Origin: Parastagonospora avenae f. sp. tritici 18332-5
Taxonomy: Eukaryota > Ascomycota > Dothideomycetes > Pleosporales > Phaeosphaeriaceae
Direction of reading: 5' to 3'
NCBI GenBank assembly: GCA_022559985.1
Contig: JAFJTR010000066.1
Coordinates: 1 to 64,000, forward strand
Length of the DNA stretch: 64,000 nucleotides
The position numbers and the translations under genes were made by a program. Below, one piece after another: positions 32,221-43,416 of the stretch; the first letter of the stretch is position 1, and every line of letters begins with the position of its first letter. Under the pieces are notes generated by a model. That model saw only the letters and a program-made list of their open reading frames with translations, was not told the DNA's origin and did no database searches.

Positions 32221-34164
32221 ATGGAGAAGCACATCGACCTGCAGGCGTTTGACGATGACGCCATACGGGCGAGGCGCAAGATATCCATCTCAGAGGCAAA
32301 GGGACAGGACTTCGATCGTGACCGCTATGAGCTGGCACGAGTGGGAAAGCAGCAGGTGTTGAAGGTTCGTAGTGCCCAAATACGACACGCTCGGAGCTGA
32401 TCCTAATAGCGGCGATTTGGGCTGGTGAGCATGACCGGTTTGTCGTGCGGTTTGATGTGCACATGGGAGAGTCTGCTAGTGTAAGTTTTCGGAAGCATTC
32501 GGGTTACCGCGACTAACATTACCAGCATCTTCGCCATTGGCTTCCAGAAGTGAGTCTGAACTAGATCTGCATTCTTTCTGATATCTGACAACCACAGTGG
32601 CGGGCCAGCTGGTCTCATCTACGGCTTCACTATCATCTGGCTTGGCAACTTTTCTGTCTTCATCTGCATAGGAGAACTTGCAAGTGCTGTACCTACGGCT
32701 GGCGGGCAATACCACTGGGTTTCACTGCTTGCTCCAAGGTCGAATAAGAGGTTCTTCAGCTACATTACGGGTATGTTAGTTCTACTAGTGTGATGGAAGC
32801 AGCTCTAATTATCATAGGCTGGCTCACCGTTATCGGATGGATCGCAGCACTGACTTCGGTATGCTACTTTGTCTCCGACCTTGTATTGCAACTTGTCAGC
32901 CTCAACGATCTCGAAGGAAACTTTGAACGGGCAGGTTGGCACGGAACGCTTCTCCTCTGGGCGGTGCTACTGCTCTGCGTCTTCATCAATGTATTCGCCA
33001 GCGGTGCACTTCCTACGATGGAAGTTGTTGTACTGATAGTCCATGTCCTGGGCTTCTTTGGTATCCTGGTGCCCATGGTTTATCTCTCCGGAAATTACAA
33101 CTCCGCCAAGGTCATATTCACCACGTTCAACAACAGCGGGAAATGGCCAACACAGGCTCTGGCTTTCTTCGTCGGCCTGCAAGGCAATGCTCTGGCATTC
33201 GTCGGAACGGACTCTGTCGTCCACGTGAGTATATTTTGCCGATACTATAACACACCGCTGACGCATGCAGATGTCTGAGGAAGTCAAGAATGCCAGTACT
33301 GATGTACCGCGATCGATGTTACTCAGTCTAGTTATCAACGGATCGTTGGCTTTTGGTATGCTTTTTGCTGTACTCTTCAGCGCAGAGAACATCCAGGGAT
33401 TACTTGACGACACAAACGCTACTACTGCCGCTTTCGTCCGCATCTTCCGCGCAGCTGTGGGTTCTGACGCTGGCGCGACCATTATGATCAGTATTATCAT
33501 CTTCCTCGAGTTCTGTAGTGCTATGGGTTGCTTGGCTGCCGCTTCGCGTATGACTTGGTCCTTTGCTCGTGATCAAGGCCTCCCTTTTTCACGCGCTCTG
33601 AGTATGGTATGTTATTTCATACAGTTTCCTTCACGAAAACTTGCTAAAACAGTCTAGATTGAGAAACGTACGACCATTCCCGTAGTAGCCATCCTGGTCG
33701 TCACAGTCTGCTCAGCCCTACTTGCTCTAATCAACATCGTCAACACTACCGCCTTCAACGGCACAATCTCTATGGTCCTCCAAGGCTTCTATCTATCCTA
33801 CCTCCTCGCCATTGGTCTCCTTCTCTGGCGCCGACTCCGCGGCGACCTCGACAACCCCGACTCATCCATGACCATCTTCCAGCCCGGACAAGTCGACGAG
33901 GCCTACGATCGCAGTCTGACCTGGGGCCCGTGGAAACTCAAAGGCGCACTTGGCGTCGCGAACAACATTGTCGCTATCTGCTACCTCCTTCTCATCATCT
34001 TCTTCAGCTGCTGGCCTGCGACTAATCACACGACGTTCGATCAGATGAACTACGCCGTTATCGTGACGGGCGCAGTGTTGATCTTTAGTATGGCGTACTA
34101 CATGATGTTTGCGAAGAAGACGTACACGGGCCCGATTGTCGACGTCGACCCGCATCTTCAGTGA
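32221..34164 (+). CDS. APC-superfamily permease (choline/GABA/amino acid type)
   Basis: Exons are 32221-32364, 32410-32480, 32526-32549 (24 nt), 32598-32770, 32818-33224, 33271-33606 and 33658-34164 (553 residues). The family signature at helix 1 is split over exons 2-4 (FGLVSMTGLSCGLMCTWESL, IFAIGFQNGGPAGLIYGF). It continues with ELASAVPTAGGQYHW and then about ten more helices. The consensus amphipathic segment (HMSEEVKNASTDVPRSM) marks the fungal Uga4/Hnm1-like group that carries GABA, choline or polyamine-like amines across the plasma membrane by proton coupling. The exact substrate cannot be decided. The N-terminus is hydrophilic and charged. Seven exons with consistent phase and no broken motif suggest a working transporter. 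Confidence 0.93.
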
Positions 34165-34506
34165 TCGCATACCATCTCTAATTCGGATAGATGGCTGATT
34201 TGCGAAAAGAAGGAGATTTGATGGGTAGTATAAGTACGGTATGCATGGTTTCGCAGGGAGTTTGCATTATGAGATCAAGTCTTTTGCATTATTGGGTCAA
34301 AATTATGGGTTGGGAGGTAGTCTGCTTTTCCTCGAAATTGCAAAACATTAGACATAGTGATTTATTTGCAACAGCGATATATTTACGAATTTACGATTTA
34401 GCCTACATTTTGGACGAGCGTCAATGTCTGTAGTTCAGCGTGATGATAGTTCACATCGGCGCGCTCGCTCGCTTGTGGCACAGAATACATTTCTCACATC
34501 CCACTC
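34165..34506. other. Convergent 3' flanks
   Basis: This 342-bp A/T-rich spacer lies between the permease and the broken LRD-type gene on the opposite strand. No gene is seen. Confidence 0.5.
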
Positions 34507-35972
34507 CTACATGTGCTGCCACCACGGCCCCCAAACCGGATACTCATAAGTCGGACACTCATCATCCGTCCCCTCACTATGACTATCCTCAGGCACCTCG
34601 GGCTCCTTCTCCTCCTCCATTCAATCCGACTCACTATCACTCTCCAAATAATCATGACCATCAGGAGTATACCCATCCCCGCCCTCAAAAACTCACTCAT
34701 TATCGAACTTATGGACGGTGTATGAATCGCGTTCCAGCGATATCTTCATCGCCGTGATCCACAACTCCGGCTGGTTCTTGACGATGCTCTTGATGTTGCG
34801 CTGCACGCGTTTGCGCAGGGGTTTCCGGCTCGTGTACACCCAGAGGACCTTGACGATCGCGCCTTCGCGCTGGAAAACTTCCATCAGCGGGGCAATCTTG
34901 TCCAAGTACTGTTTCCAGAGAAGCAGGCTTATGCGCGTCTGCTGGAGTTCGGTGGTCAGTCTGAAGCCTTTCTTGTTGACGACGGTGAGGAGTTGCGCAA
35001 AAGCATCGTCGATGTCGTCGATGGAGTTCCAGGGCTCGTCTTTATCTTCGTCGGCCCGGTCGAGATCTTCCACGTGGAAGGAGATGCGCATTTGGCGGAG
35101 GAGGTTCACCGGTTTGAGCCCGACTTTGAAGGGGTCCGAGGATAGGAGGTGCTTGATGCCGTGGGGGCCTTGGGCGTGGAAAGCTGGGGCGCGCTTTCGC
35201 GCGTGGGTTTAGTATGATTCGACGGCTTCGACGGCTATTTCTGAACCTACGTATGCGGGATCGACGATTGGGAGCGCTGGACATGAGTGGTCTTTTTCGT
35301 CGAGATCCTCGTACTGCACACTCTCGAACATTTCGTCCATGGCGACATCGGCCTCTTTGTCCCATAGGTGGATGTAGATCATGTCTCTCAATTCGTGTGT
35401 TAAGGTCAACAACTGTATGGAGACGTCGGAATACCACTCCTTTGCGTTTTTTTTTGACAGCGGCTTCCTGTGGGCCATTTTCACTGCGAGTGTTAGCAAA
35501 GGTAACGAAATGGAAGTCCAAGAAAAACATACACTGCTTTGACATTAATTAAACCAGTACCGGCGTCCTTATGGTGTTTCTCTACCACCATCTGCATGAA
35601 CCATTCAAAATTCTCTGCCCTGAACAGAGCATGTCAGTCTAAAGCCCAGGAATTGAGACTAAGGGGGAAGCGTTTACTCGTCATCCTTGATAGTTCCACG
35701 TCTCTCCATCCTGGAAATGCTCAGCACAATCATACACACGCAGAAGCTGATATGATCTACTTACGTACATACTCCATTAGCTCTCTGTGTCTGGCATTCG
35801 CTCGGCGGCGTCTACTGGACGTGTGCGGCGACAGTCTACGGCGTTTTGACGGTGGCCTTGGTCGCGAGGTTGGGACTTCGCTGTCGGTGTCAGACATGAT
35901 GGGCGGTTCGACAACTTGCGGCTTCTGTGTTCGCGGTGCCTGTTTTCGTGGTGCCTGTTTTCGCGTTGCCAT
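34507..35972 (-). pseudogene. Broken LRD/F-box-like gene with three in-frame stops
   Basis: Splice sites define exons 35972-35774/35773, 35710-35678, 35619-35533 and 35467 onward, with donors GTATGT, GTAAAC and GTATGT. The protein starts MATRKQAPRKQ with basic tandem repeats, then RRGTIKDDEAENFEWFM, a GTGLINVKA segment and LTHELRDMIYIHLW, the F-box-like start. After YVGSEIAVEAVESY the frame meets TAA (35211-35209), continues in frame through KVGLKP and NKKGFRLTTELQQ, meets TGA (34695-34693), then an acidic stretch, another TGA (34623-34621), a further acidic stretch and WGPWWQHM before TAG at 34509. The tail and middle align with the paralogue at 39.9-41.1 kb, so the interrupted parts were once coding. 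Translation as read would stop after about 160 residues. Start and splice sites are intact, so it may be a young pseudogene. Confidence 0.72.
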
Positions 35973-36474
35973 GGTCGTGAGAGCTATATAAGTGGCCGTA
36001 GGTAGCGATAGAAAAGCAAGATTGACCAAGGCGAGGAAGTTGAGTGTTGGTTATCAGAAGCGTTGCGATGCGTCCGAGGGGTCAGCGTTGCTTTTGTGCT
36101 GCTTTTGCGTTGCTTTGTATGCTGGGGCCGATGCTTCTCACTTCGCACCGACACGTCGTTTTTTACTCAATCGACAACTTCGAGCGTATCAATGGCTAAT
36201 CTAGAATATTTTCAACAGTCTGATTGCTATTTCAGCCGGTCAGCAGCTGCCCAAGGTGAATCCGACCGGGATAGGCCCGGTGAAATAACTTATACAGTCG
36301 GATGGTGATCTGAGCTGTCAGATTCGCGCTCAGAGGTGGTCCATGTACAAAGTAGCTCCGATGATTGCGCACCGCAGTAACCGCCAACGGTAGAGATCCT
36401 ACATTCTCAGAAACGAAGAGAGCGTTGAAATAATTCAAATGCATTTATTCAACAGTGAAAATTTTAAACTACGT
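35973..36474. other. No gene seen
   Basis: This holds the promoter of the broken LRD gene and the 3' flank of the nitronate monooxygenase gene. Short ORFs look spurious. Confidence 0.5.
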
Positions 36475-37703
36475 TCAAAGCTTCGACTTGGACACAATCA
36501 TGGAGTTACCAGTTTGCAGCCACTTGACAGCGTCTGTTACAAACTCGTCCACAATCGCCCTCGCGCTCTTGCGCTCCTCAACGACTGCAGCGACCTTGCC
36601 CATCAGGAATGGTCGGGCGTTGTCCATTGTGTCGTCGTCGAGGTCGTCGCCCATCTTCTCAAGGTCGTGCTCCACTGGCAATATGCCCTTGCTGGTGAGC
36701 TCCTTGATCTCGTTTTGTCGGTTCTGTGGTGAACAGTTAGCAAAGGTCTCTCTGACTTCTTACATCAAAGACTTACCTCTTCCCAGTTTTGAATGTATGG
36801 GTTGGTGCGGACACGGAGCGGCCTTCCGGTGAAGATGATTGTGCGAACGTTGTCGTCCCAACCGGCAGTCTTTACGGCCTCCTGATGCGCCTTGGGCGCG
36901 CCAGCCTCATCGGAAAGGATGAAACGGGTGCCGACCCAGACACCGGCAGCGCCGAATGTGAGCATAGCAGCCAGCGACTGGCCGTTGTACATGCCGCCAG
37001 CAGCGACAATCAAGACCTCCTCGCCAGTCAACGGCGACTTGTGTCCCTTGACCATCTTGACGGCCGCGGGAATGAAGACGGATGTGGGGACATCTCCAGT
37101 GTGGCCACCACCCTCACCACCCTGTGCGCAAATCATGTCGACACCAAGGTCGAGGCATTTCTTGATGTGCTTGGGGTGTCCGATCATGTTCATGTATAGG
37201 ATGCCAGCCTTGTGGAGTTTCTCGACGACGTGCTTGGGTGGCACACCGACGGCGCAGACGAAGAGCTTAGCACCGGAGTCGATGATGATGTCGATGAGCT
37301 CGTCGAGCTTTCCCTTGGTGTAGTCGTAGCTGCTCACGTGTCACTTTTCGCGGTTTCAAAGACGATGCATTTTTCCTTACTTGGTCTTGCGCGCGCTTCC
37401 ACCAACCTGGGGAAGCAGCAGATCAATACCGAACGGCGCCTTCTGGTCGTCTAGGTAGCCCTTCAGCTCCGCGATCTGCTCGCGAAGCATATCTGGTGTG
37501 TAGCCGATGCCACCGAGGACACCGATTCCGCCAGCGTTCGTGACGGCGGCTGCGAGCTTGGGACCAGCCGCAACGTTCATGCCAGCAAGCATTACAGGGT
37601 GCTTGATCTTAAGCAGATCGGTGAGCTTTGTGCGGATTTGCTCTGGGTACTATCAGCATTGTCATGTGAAGGAGCAAGCAGGTGACATACGTGGTGAAGA
37701 CAT
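36475..37703 (-). CDS. Nitronate monooxygenase-like flavoprotein
   Basis: Exons are 37703-37691 (13 nt), 37642-37381, 37329-36777 and 36723-36475 (358 residues). The protein is an FMN-binding TIM barrel of the 2-nitropropane dioxygenase family: IKHPVMLAGMNVAAGPKLAAAVTNAGGIGVLGG at the N-terminus, DICAQGGEGGGHTGD-type phosphate-binding loop (MICAQGGEGGGHTGD here), VLIVAAGGMYNGQSLAAMLTFGAAGVWVGTRF near residue 215-250. Such enzymes oxidise toxic alkyl nitronates, for example propionate 3-nitronate, in the cytosol or mitochondria. The GGHTGD loop with the active-site His is intact. Some relatives are quinone reductases, so substrate is uncertain. It is divergent from the folate gene across about 260 bp. 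Confidence 0.9.
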
Positions 37704-37963
37704 GATGGGCAGTATATGCGCTATGTTGTACGGTAAAGGGTATATGAAACGGGGAGAGGACTGTAAAAGAGTCGAGGATGAAGCTGAAAGGAGGACAGAG
37801 AGGCGCGAGCGGAACCTTATGGGATGAGGAGTCTGTCGACTCTCTCTGAGCCGTGAACCGAGGCATGCCAGGATCGCGGAGAGCGCTAGTCGAAAGGGGA
37901 AAGGTTCCGAGGCTGGATCCGGGGTAAGCGCGGAACGGCAACCTAGTTCAATTTTGCTCCGAC
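37704..37963. promoter_or_regulatory. Divergent promoter, NMO / folate gene
   Basis: 260 bp lie between the two opposing start codons if the first ATG (37964) of the folate gene is used. No specific sites are identified. Confidence 0.45.
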
Positions 37964-39738
37964 GTGTGTCAGTTGGACATCACATGCAAGCACCCGTTCG
38001 CTCCAACTCGTGCATTTGAAATGCTCCTGTGCTCTAGTAGGTTGCAGAAGCCACTCACTTCAAAGGCAATCAGTTATGCATCCACGACATGCATTGTCTC
38101 CGCCAGGAAACAGTATTGCAATGCAATTCCCAGGCCGGCTCCATGGACTTGCAGTAACACTCGATCGTTGCACCCTCGTGTGAAGAGACGTGTCCCGGGA
38201 ATATATCGACCAGTATTACACAAAAGCATAATACGCCTATTGCATAGCGATGCGAGACTACCGCACAGAGCCTTCATTGCTTTAGGTAGCAACATGGGTG
38301 ATCGAGTGGCCATGATCGAGCAAGCTTGCAAAGAGATGGAAGCCACTGGACTAGTCAAAATTCTTCAATCAAGCAGTCTGTACGAGACAAAGGCAATGTA
38401 TGTGCTCGATCAGGACAACTTTGTAAATGGAGCGTGTGAGGTGAGCCGGACCCTAAGCACCGCGTAGAGAAATCCTCGACTGAAGCATTCAGATAGCAAC
38501 TTCACTTGCGCCAATTCAGCTGCTGGATTATCTTCAATCTGTTGAAAACAAGATGGGTCGCGTCAAGGTAATTGACAAAGGCCCGCGGAATATCGATCTG
38601 GACATCTTGCTTTATGCCAGGGGAGGCGAAGGCGTACCAAGTATGATTGAGTGGAACGACGAGAGATTGATTCTACCGCACAAGCTGATGTTCGAGAGAG
38701 AATTTGTTCTTCGCCCACTCTATGAGTACGCTCGGTCCTTAGTCCTTATAATCCAAGCCGCTAATGTCTCACAGGATCCTACACATTGAGAAGGATAAAT
38801 CATTCGATGCTCACATCAGACGAAGACTGACCGAACTGCGATCAGATCCGCCCCTATCACCACTTACTCCCATGGGACAAAACCTGCCAACTCTCACACC
38901 ACATCGGACGAATCGACCAACTCACATCATGTCAATACTAAACGTCACTCCAGACTCATTCTCCGACGGCGGTAAAAACTACAATTTTGACCCCGACTCT
39001 CTCCGCCGCACGATCCTCTCGCAAGTGTCTGACGGCGCCACCACAATCGACATCGGCGGGCAATCCACCCGCCCAGGCGCTCCACAAGTCTCCTCATCCG
39101 AAGAACTTGACCGCGTGCTCCCCGCCATAAAACTCATCCGCTCCCTCAACCTGCCCAACATCCCCATCAGCATCGACACCTACCGCTCCGACGTGGCCAA
39201 AGCTGCGATTCAAGCCGGTGCAGACATTATCAACGACGTCAGCGCTGGCCAAATGGACCCAGCCATACTATCCACAGCCGCCAAACTCGGCTGCACAATC
39301 TGCCTCATGCACATGCGCGGCACCCCCGAGACCATGAACTTCTTAACAGACTACCCCGCCGGCCTCCTCGAAACCATCGGCTCTGAACTTCTCGCCCGCG
39401 TGCACGCCGCCGAAGCCGCAGGCATACGACGCTGGCGCATCATCCTCGACCCAGGCATCGGTTTTGCCAAAACGCTCGAGCAGAATCTCGAGCTGTTGCG
39501 CCGCTTCGAGGAACTCAGGGCGTACCCCGGGCTGGAGAATTTCCCGTGGCTGGTGGGCACGAGCCGGAAGGCGTTTATCGGCAAGATCACAAGGGTTGAA
39601 GAGGCGACGGAGAGGGTTTGGGGCACGGCGGCGAGTGTGGCAGCGGCGGTTCAGGGCGGCGCGGATGTTGTGAGGGTACATGATGTGAAGGAGATGGGGC
39701 AGGTTGCGAGGATGGCGGATGCGATTTGGAGGGTTTAG
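37964..39738 (+). CDS. HPPK-DHPS bifunctional folate enzyme, no DHNA domain
   Basis: Exons are 37964-38440, 38493-38725 and 38775-39738 (557 residues). After about 105 residues that are Arg/Lys/Ser-rich and poor in acids, probably a mitochondrial presequence, comes hydroxymethyldihydropterin pyrophosphokinase: FIALGSNMGDR, QDNFVNGACE and RNIDLDILLY. Then comes dihydropteroate synthase: SILNVTPDSFSDGG, DIGGQSTRPGA, IPISIDTYRSDVA, DIINDVSAG, ILDPGIGFAKT, LVGTSRKAF and the C-terminal VRVHDV. These act on consecutive steps of folate synthesis. Typical ascomycete FOL1 is trifunctional with two dihydroneopterin aldolase copies at the N-terminus. None is present here or in the 260-bp upstream gap. 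The first ATG is used; a later one at 38021 is also possible. Confidence 0.92.
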
Positions 39739-39914
39739 AAGATGGGAATTGCGAGCTGGGTTGTCGAACATCGGTGTTGTATGTCTCAGATAAATTACAG
39801 GACATTGAGTCTATGGGCTGCTCCCATGGCTAATCTCTTCCCCGACTCTCAGCGACCAGCTCGAATCCTCTCATAGTTCTCCCACCACTCATATGGATCA
39901 CTATCCTCGGCCCG
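39739..39914. other. Short convergent spacer
   Basis: The spacer between the folate gene and the opposite-strand LRD-type gene holds only 3' flanks. Confidence 0.5.
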
Positions 39915-41073
39915 TCATTGACTCGCCCACCAACCCAGCCCATCGCGCTCGAATTCCCAATCCGAGTGGTCATCGGGGTCGTAATCGAGCTCGTCCTCAA
40001 TCATATAGCAGCGATGCTTCCCAAAGATTGCACGATCATCTTGCTAAAAAAGACACGCCCGCACACGTTAGCTTCACACGCAGTCTGCCATGCATGAAAA
40101 GGTCTCCATGGATACTTACCTGCTCAAGCCACGAAATCAACGGTGCCTTTCAAGCATCACCATGTTTCTGCAATACCAGATCGAGCAAGATCTCAACAAT
40201 TAGCCCGTTCCCTCTTTCCTCCGTATCAGATTTATTATGCTGCCAGCACACACGCACACACGCGTCCTGATCCACAAACTCCCTCAATGTCAGGCGCATA
40301 ATCCCCAACACTTCGCATAAAACCTTCATCCTCACCGCGCGCTGCTGCAGCATCATATCGAGCCGGAATCCCTTCTTCAACCTCACAGCCATGAGTTGCT
40401 GCAAATACCCGCGCATGTCCAGAAGATCCGGGTCATTAACCATAATCTCGAGCCTCAAGCAGCGCAACACACTCGCCGGCTCTAACCCCACCAGAAACGT
40501 ATCCACGCTGAGTATATACTCGAGCTCCATGGTCAAAATGTCGACGAACGCATGGTCCCGCCACATATGCATGGATATGTACCACGCCTCCACCACCTCG
40601 CGCGCCGTCTCACAGCCCACGAACTCCGGCTCGATGAAGTGTGGGAAACTTTCGTAGCCCGCACATCGCGGGCGATGGCCTGTGGCTACAGTCCCTCGCC
40701 GACAGCACTTCCTGCCGACGTATTTGCTCATGCTCTTGCAGTCTGTGTCGGCCCAGAGGAACGCGTAGACCATGTCGCGCAACTCGCGGGGCAGGCGGGC
40801 TTGCATTTCGGCGGTGAGGGTGAGACAAGTGGCTTTGCTGTAGTCTGTGCATGCCGGAGCGAGGAGCCTGGTTTAATTGTTGAGTATGGGATTTGAATTC
40901 TTCGTCGACGACTGCATATCTACACATGAAACGTTAGACTCGCGATTCAAGCAAAAACACCATTGGTATCGAAGCTGCTGCGGCGCGATCTGTTTCCTGC
41001 AAGCTGCTCGACTCAGTGAGCGGCCCTTTGCATAGTTATACTCTCCTACTTTTGCAAAAAGTATAGTTTCCAT
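39915..41073 (-). pseudogene. Second LRD/F-box-like paralogue, tail cut by an in-frame TGA
   Basis: Likely exons are 41073 to about 40961, about 40871 to 40120 and 40043-39915. The main frame begins MQARLPRELRDMVYAFLW at 40806, with in-frame sequence before it that joins across a phase-2 intron to METILFAKVGE. It has EPEFVGCETAREVVEAWY, DTFLVGLEP and LKKGFRLDMMLQQ, matching the broken paralogue at 34.5-36.0 kb. The frame stops at TGA 40152-40150, but in the same frame KAPLISWLEQ follows directly, then a strong donor (CAG|GTAAGTATC), an acceptor TTTTTAG, and an acidic exon ending GLGWWASQ. The last exon is plainly coding-like, so the TGA probably truncates a once longer protein. The truncated 230-residue form may still work. 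The first exon is less certain than the rest. Confidence 0.6.
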
Positions 41074-41915
41074 TTTGCGTCTTCCTTGAGGCGATCGGCT
41101 GGGCTGCTAAGCATTAAGTCCATAGTGAGGATGCGGACTGGTCCAAGATGACGTGGGAACTGTGCCGCCCCGCTTGGTTATATGCTTCGGTCGGTCTTTC
41201 TCTCTCAGACTATATCTGTTTCATGATCCAAAGTCCCTTGAACTCGGGTTGTAGATCGTAGCCATATCAAGTTTCAGATACATGGCAGATGTGATTACAA
41301 CATTGCTTTGCGACATAACTTTTCTCTCAGTGTAGAATGCTCCTAAGCTAACAATCTACTTCGAAATGACTTGTTCTTTGTATACTTATCTCGATACGTT
41401 TGAGGACTCGTGGGTTGCATCATTGCTGAGCATGGTTTCACGACACTTCCTGTAGTTCCTTGGACAAATTAGAGGCCATCTCAAGTAATGCTTTTACTGG
41501 GTGCTGCAACAAATTAGTGCGTGCTGTGCCCGAAATCTCCAAGCACCATCTGAGAATCTGTCAATCTTCAAGTTCATCTAAGCACTTCGCAACGAATCAC
41601 TAAGCCATCGAGCCCCTCCAGGCTTGCTTATGAGATCAAAGCTACTCCCTAATGATAGCCTGAAAGCGCGCACGAATCATCGCAGCACCTGGTGCCGAAT
41701 GTTGAACTAAAAGGCTGTTGGGTCAAGATTGATCGGGGAAGAGATTAGCCATGCGAGCACATTACAACATCAAGCCATTGACGAGTATGGAAAGTAAGCT
41801 TTTGACATTTAATCGAGACTTGTACAGAATCACTCAAGTCGTGATCGAAGACCCATCACATCATGTCTCGAAAAACGATGCATACCGCATACTAGCTAAG
41901 GAACATGTGCAGAGC
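41074..41915. other. No gene seen
   Basis: No ORF, RNA gene or repeat is supported. It is the upstream flank of the LRD gene and the 3' flank of the secreted protein gene. Confidence 0.5.
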
Positions 41916-42466
41916 TCATGTAGGGCAAGTAGGCGTACTGCAGATTTGCCGCACGTTCTGCGGCTTGACAGTCTGAGGACCGCCAGTACACGTGGTAACG
42001 CCGCCGACTGTAGTACATTGCAAGTCCTTGACGGCGACATCGTTGCCTGACATCCAAGTAGCCCTGTCCAGCCATCAGCAACATTCAGCGGGAACAATGA
42101 AAAGAGGACGGCTTACCTATTGCAGACCCAAAAGTGAGTGACACGGTACTTGGCCGAGCCCTGAGGACCCGCAAGGTCGAACAGCAACTTGCGCGCCGGA
42201 ACCTGGCACTCGTTGTTATTGGGGATCGAGTCGCCGGTGGCAGAGCACGTGGCTCCGGTCGTGACGATGTCCGTGATGTTGGACTCGGCGTCAAAAGTGG
42301 ACTTGAAGTTAAACATGACGGAGGCGGTGGACTCGGAGGTTGAGAGACTGAAATCGGACACGGTGTAGGATGTAGGAGCGCACGACTCGCTGGCGCGGAC
42401 CTGGAGAGCCGTGGGGGCCGCGAGGGCGACCACGGGGAGGAGTGTGATGAAGGTTGAGAAGATCAT
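41916..42466 (-). CDS. Small secreted Cys-rich protein, effector-like
   Basis: Exons are 42466-42117 and 42063-41916 (intron 42116-42064, donor GTAAGC, acceptor GACAG), giving 165 residues. Residues 1-18 form a signal peptide (MIFSTFITLLPVVALAAP). The mature protein has eight cysteines spaced along its length (ESCAPTSY, ATCSATG, NECQVP, HFWVCN, LQCTTVGG, TTCTGG, QICSTP, PTCPT), enough for four disulphides, and beta-strand-like patterns (VSDFSLSTSESTASVMFNF). Size, secretion and Cys number fit the AA1-like/Alt a 1 group or a general apoplastic effector, though the exact family is not certain. It is isolated, with about 840 bp and 950 bp of non-coding sequence on its two sides, as typical for such genes. 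Confidence 0.85.
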
Positions 42467-43416
42467 CTTGGAACGTTGGTTGCGAGGTTGCGGGCTGGTT
42501 GTTCAATGTTCGCAAGTTGATGATGATCTTGTAGTGCTGGAGCGCGCGATAGTTTTATACCTTGAGGCGAATATTTTTCGTGGTCTGGGACAGGATATGA
42601 TAGTGGAAGTTGAAAGGAGTCGACATGGGTTGATGACCTCGTAGCATGCTCACCAATAAAGTTATAGCGTTACACAAAAGTGGCTGAGAACAACACGAGT
42701 TAATATTCAGGCGTACAATTGCAGTGCTCTGACGAGGCAGTGAGAATTGGTTTCCATTGGGTAGTCTTGCATATGCTGACTGAAGCTTGTTCCAATATGG
42801 TTAACCAGTACTTGGGCCAAGGTCTCAAGGCAGAAGTTTACATATAATCATGCATCAGGTGGTCGCAGAGCGCTGTGAGAGCCGCGTGTTCTAGAGACAT
42901 GTTTCTTGATACAGACCTCGTGCTCGAGTCACTTCGGTAGTCCCGAGAATGCTAGCGAACAGTATTTCGACATGCTGTAACCAGCAGGGTTGTTTGTACA
43001 TGCGTGTCCAATCGGGTGTGTTGACTGCATGTCGGATTAAAGGACATGGTAGTTCAGCTTCCGACGTCACGGTTTGTGACACGCAGTAGACGCCATGTTG
43101 CATTGCCCGTGGCTTCGTGTGGACCTTGGAATCCTGAGGATCTAGTACGCTGATGACATGATGGAACGAGAGAGATGGACAGGTAACCCAGGTACACGTG
43201 CTCCTCGACACTTGCACGAGCGATTCCTGCTTGTCGCGTGTATTGTTCGAGATCATCATCTCATTGTTGGATTGATGGATAGATCGAGGTGTTTTGGCGA
43301 GGGTGAAGCTTGATGAGGCAGGGGCACGTCATTCGCTGCGCTAGCGAAAGGGCATTCCCGCGGGGAGCATCGTCATTTCATACCAGCAAGCTGCGCGTGC
43401 ATTGGACTGCACCACA
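42467..43416. other. No gene seen
   Basis: This holds divergent upstream regions of the secreted protein gene and the syntaxin gene. A 122-codon minus-strand ORF (42891-43259) is not protein-like enough to call. Confidence 0.5.

Noticed and set aside
35149..35211. Possible intron removing the TAA in the broken LRD gene
   Set aside because: A GTTCAG...CCCCAG intron would keep the frame, but it would delete the VG-x-E-x-A-x-E-x-VE block conserved in the paralogue, and the donor is poor.
42891..43259. 122-codon minus-strand ORF
   Set aside because: No protein-like pattern; probably part of a promoter region.
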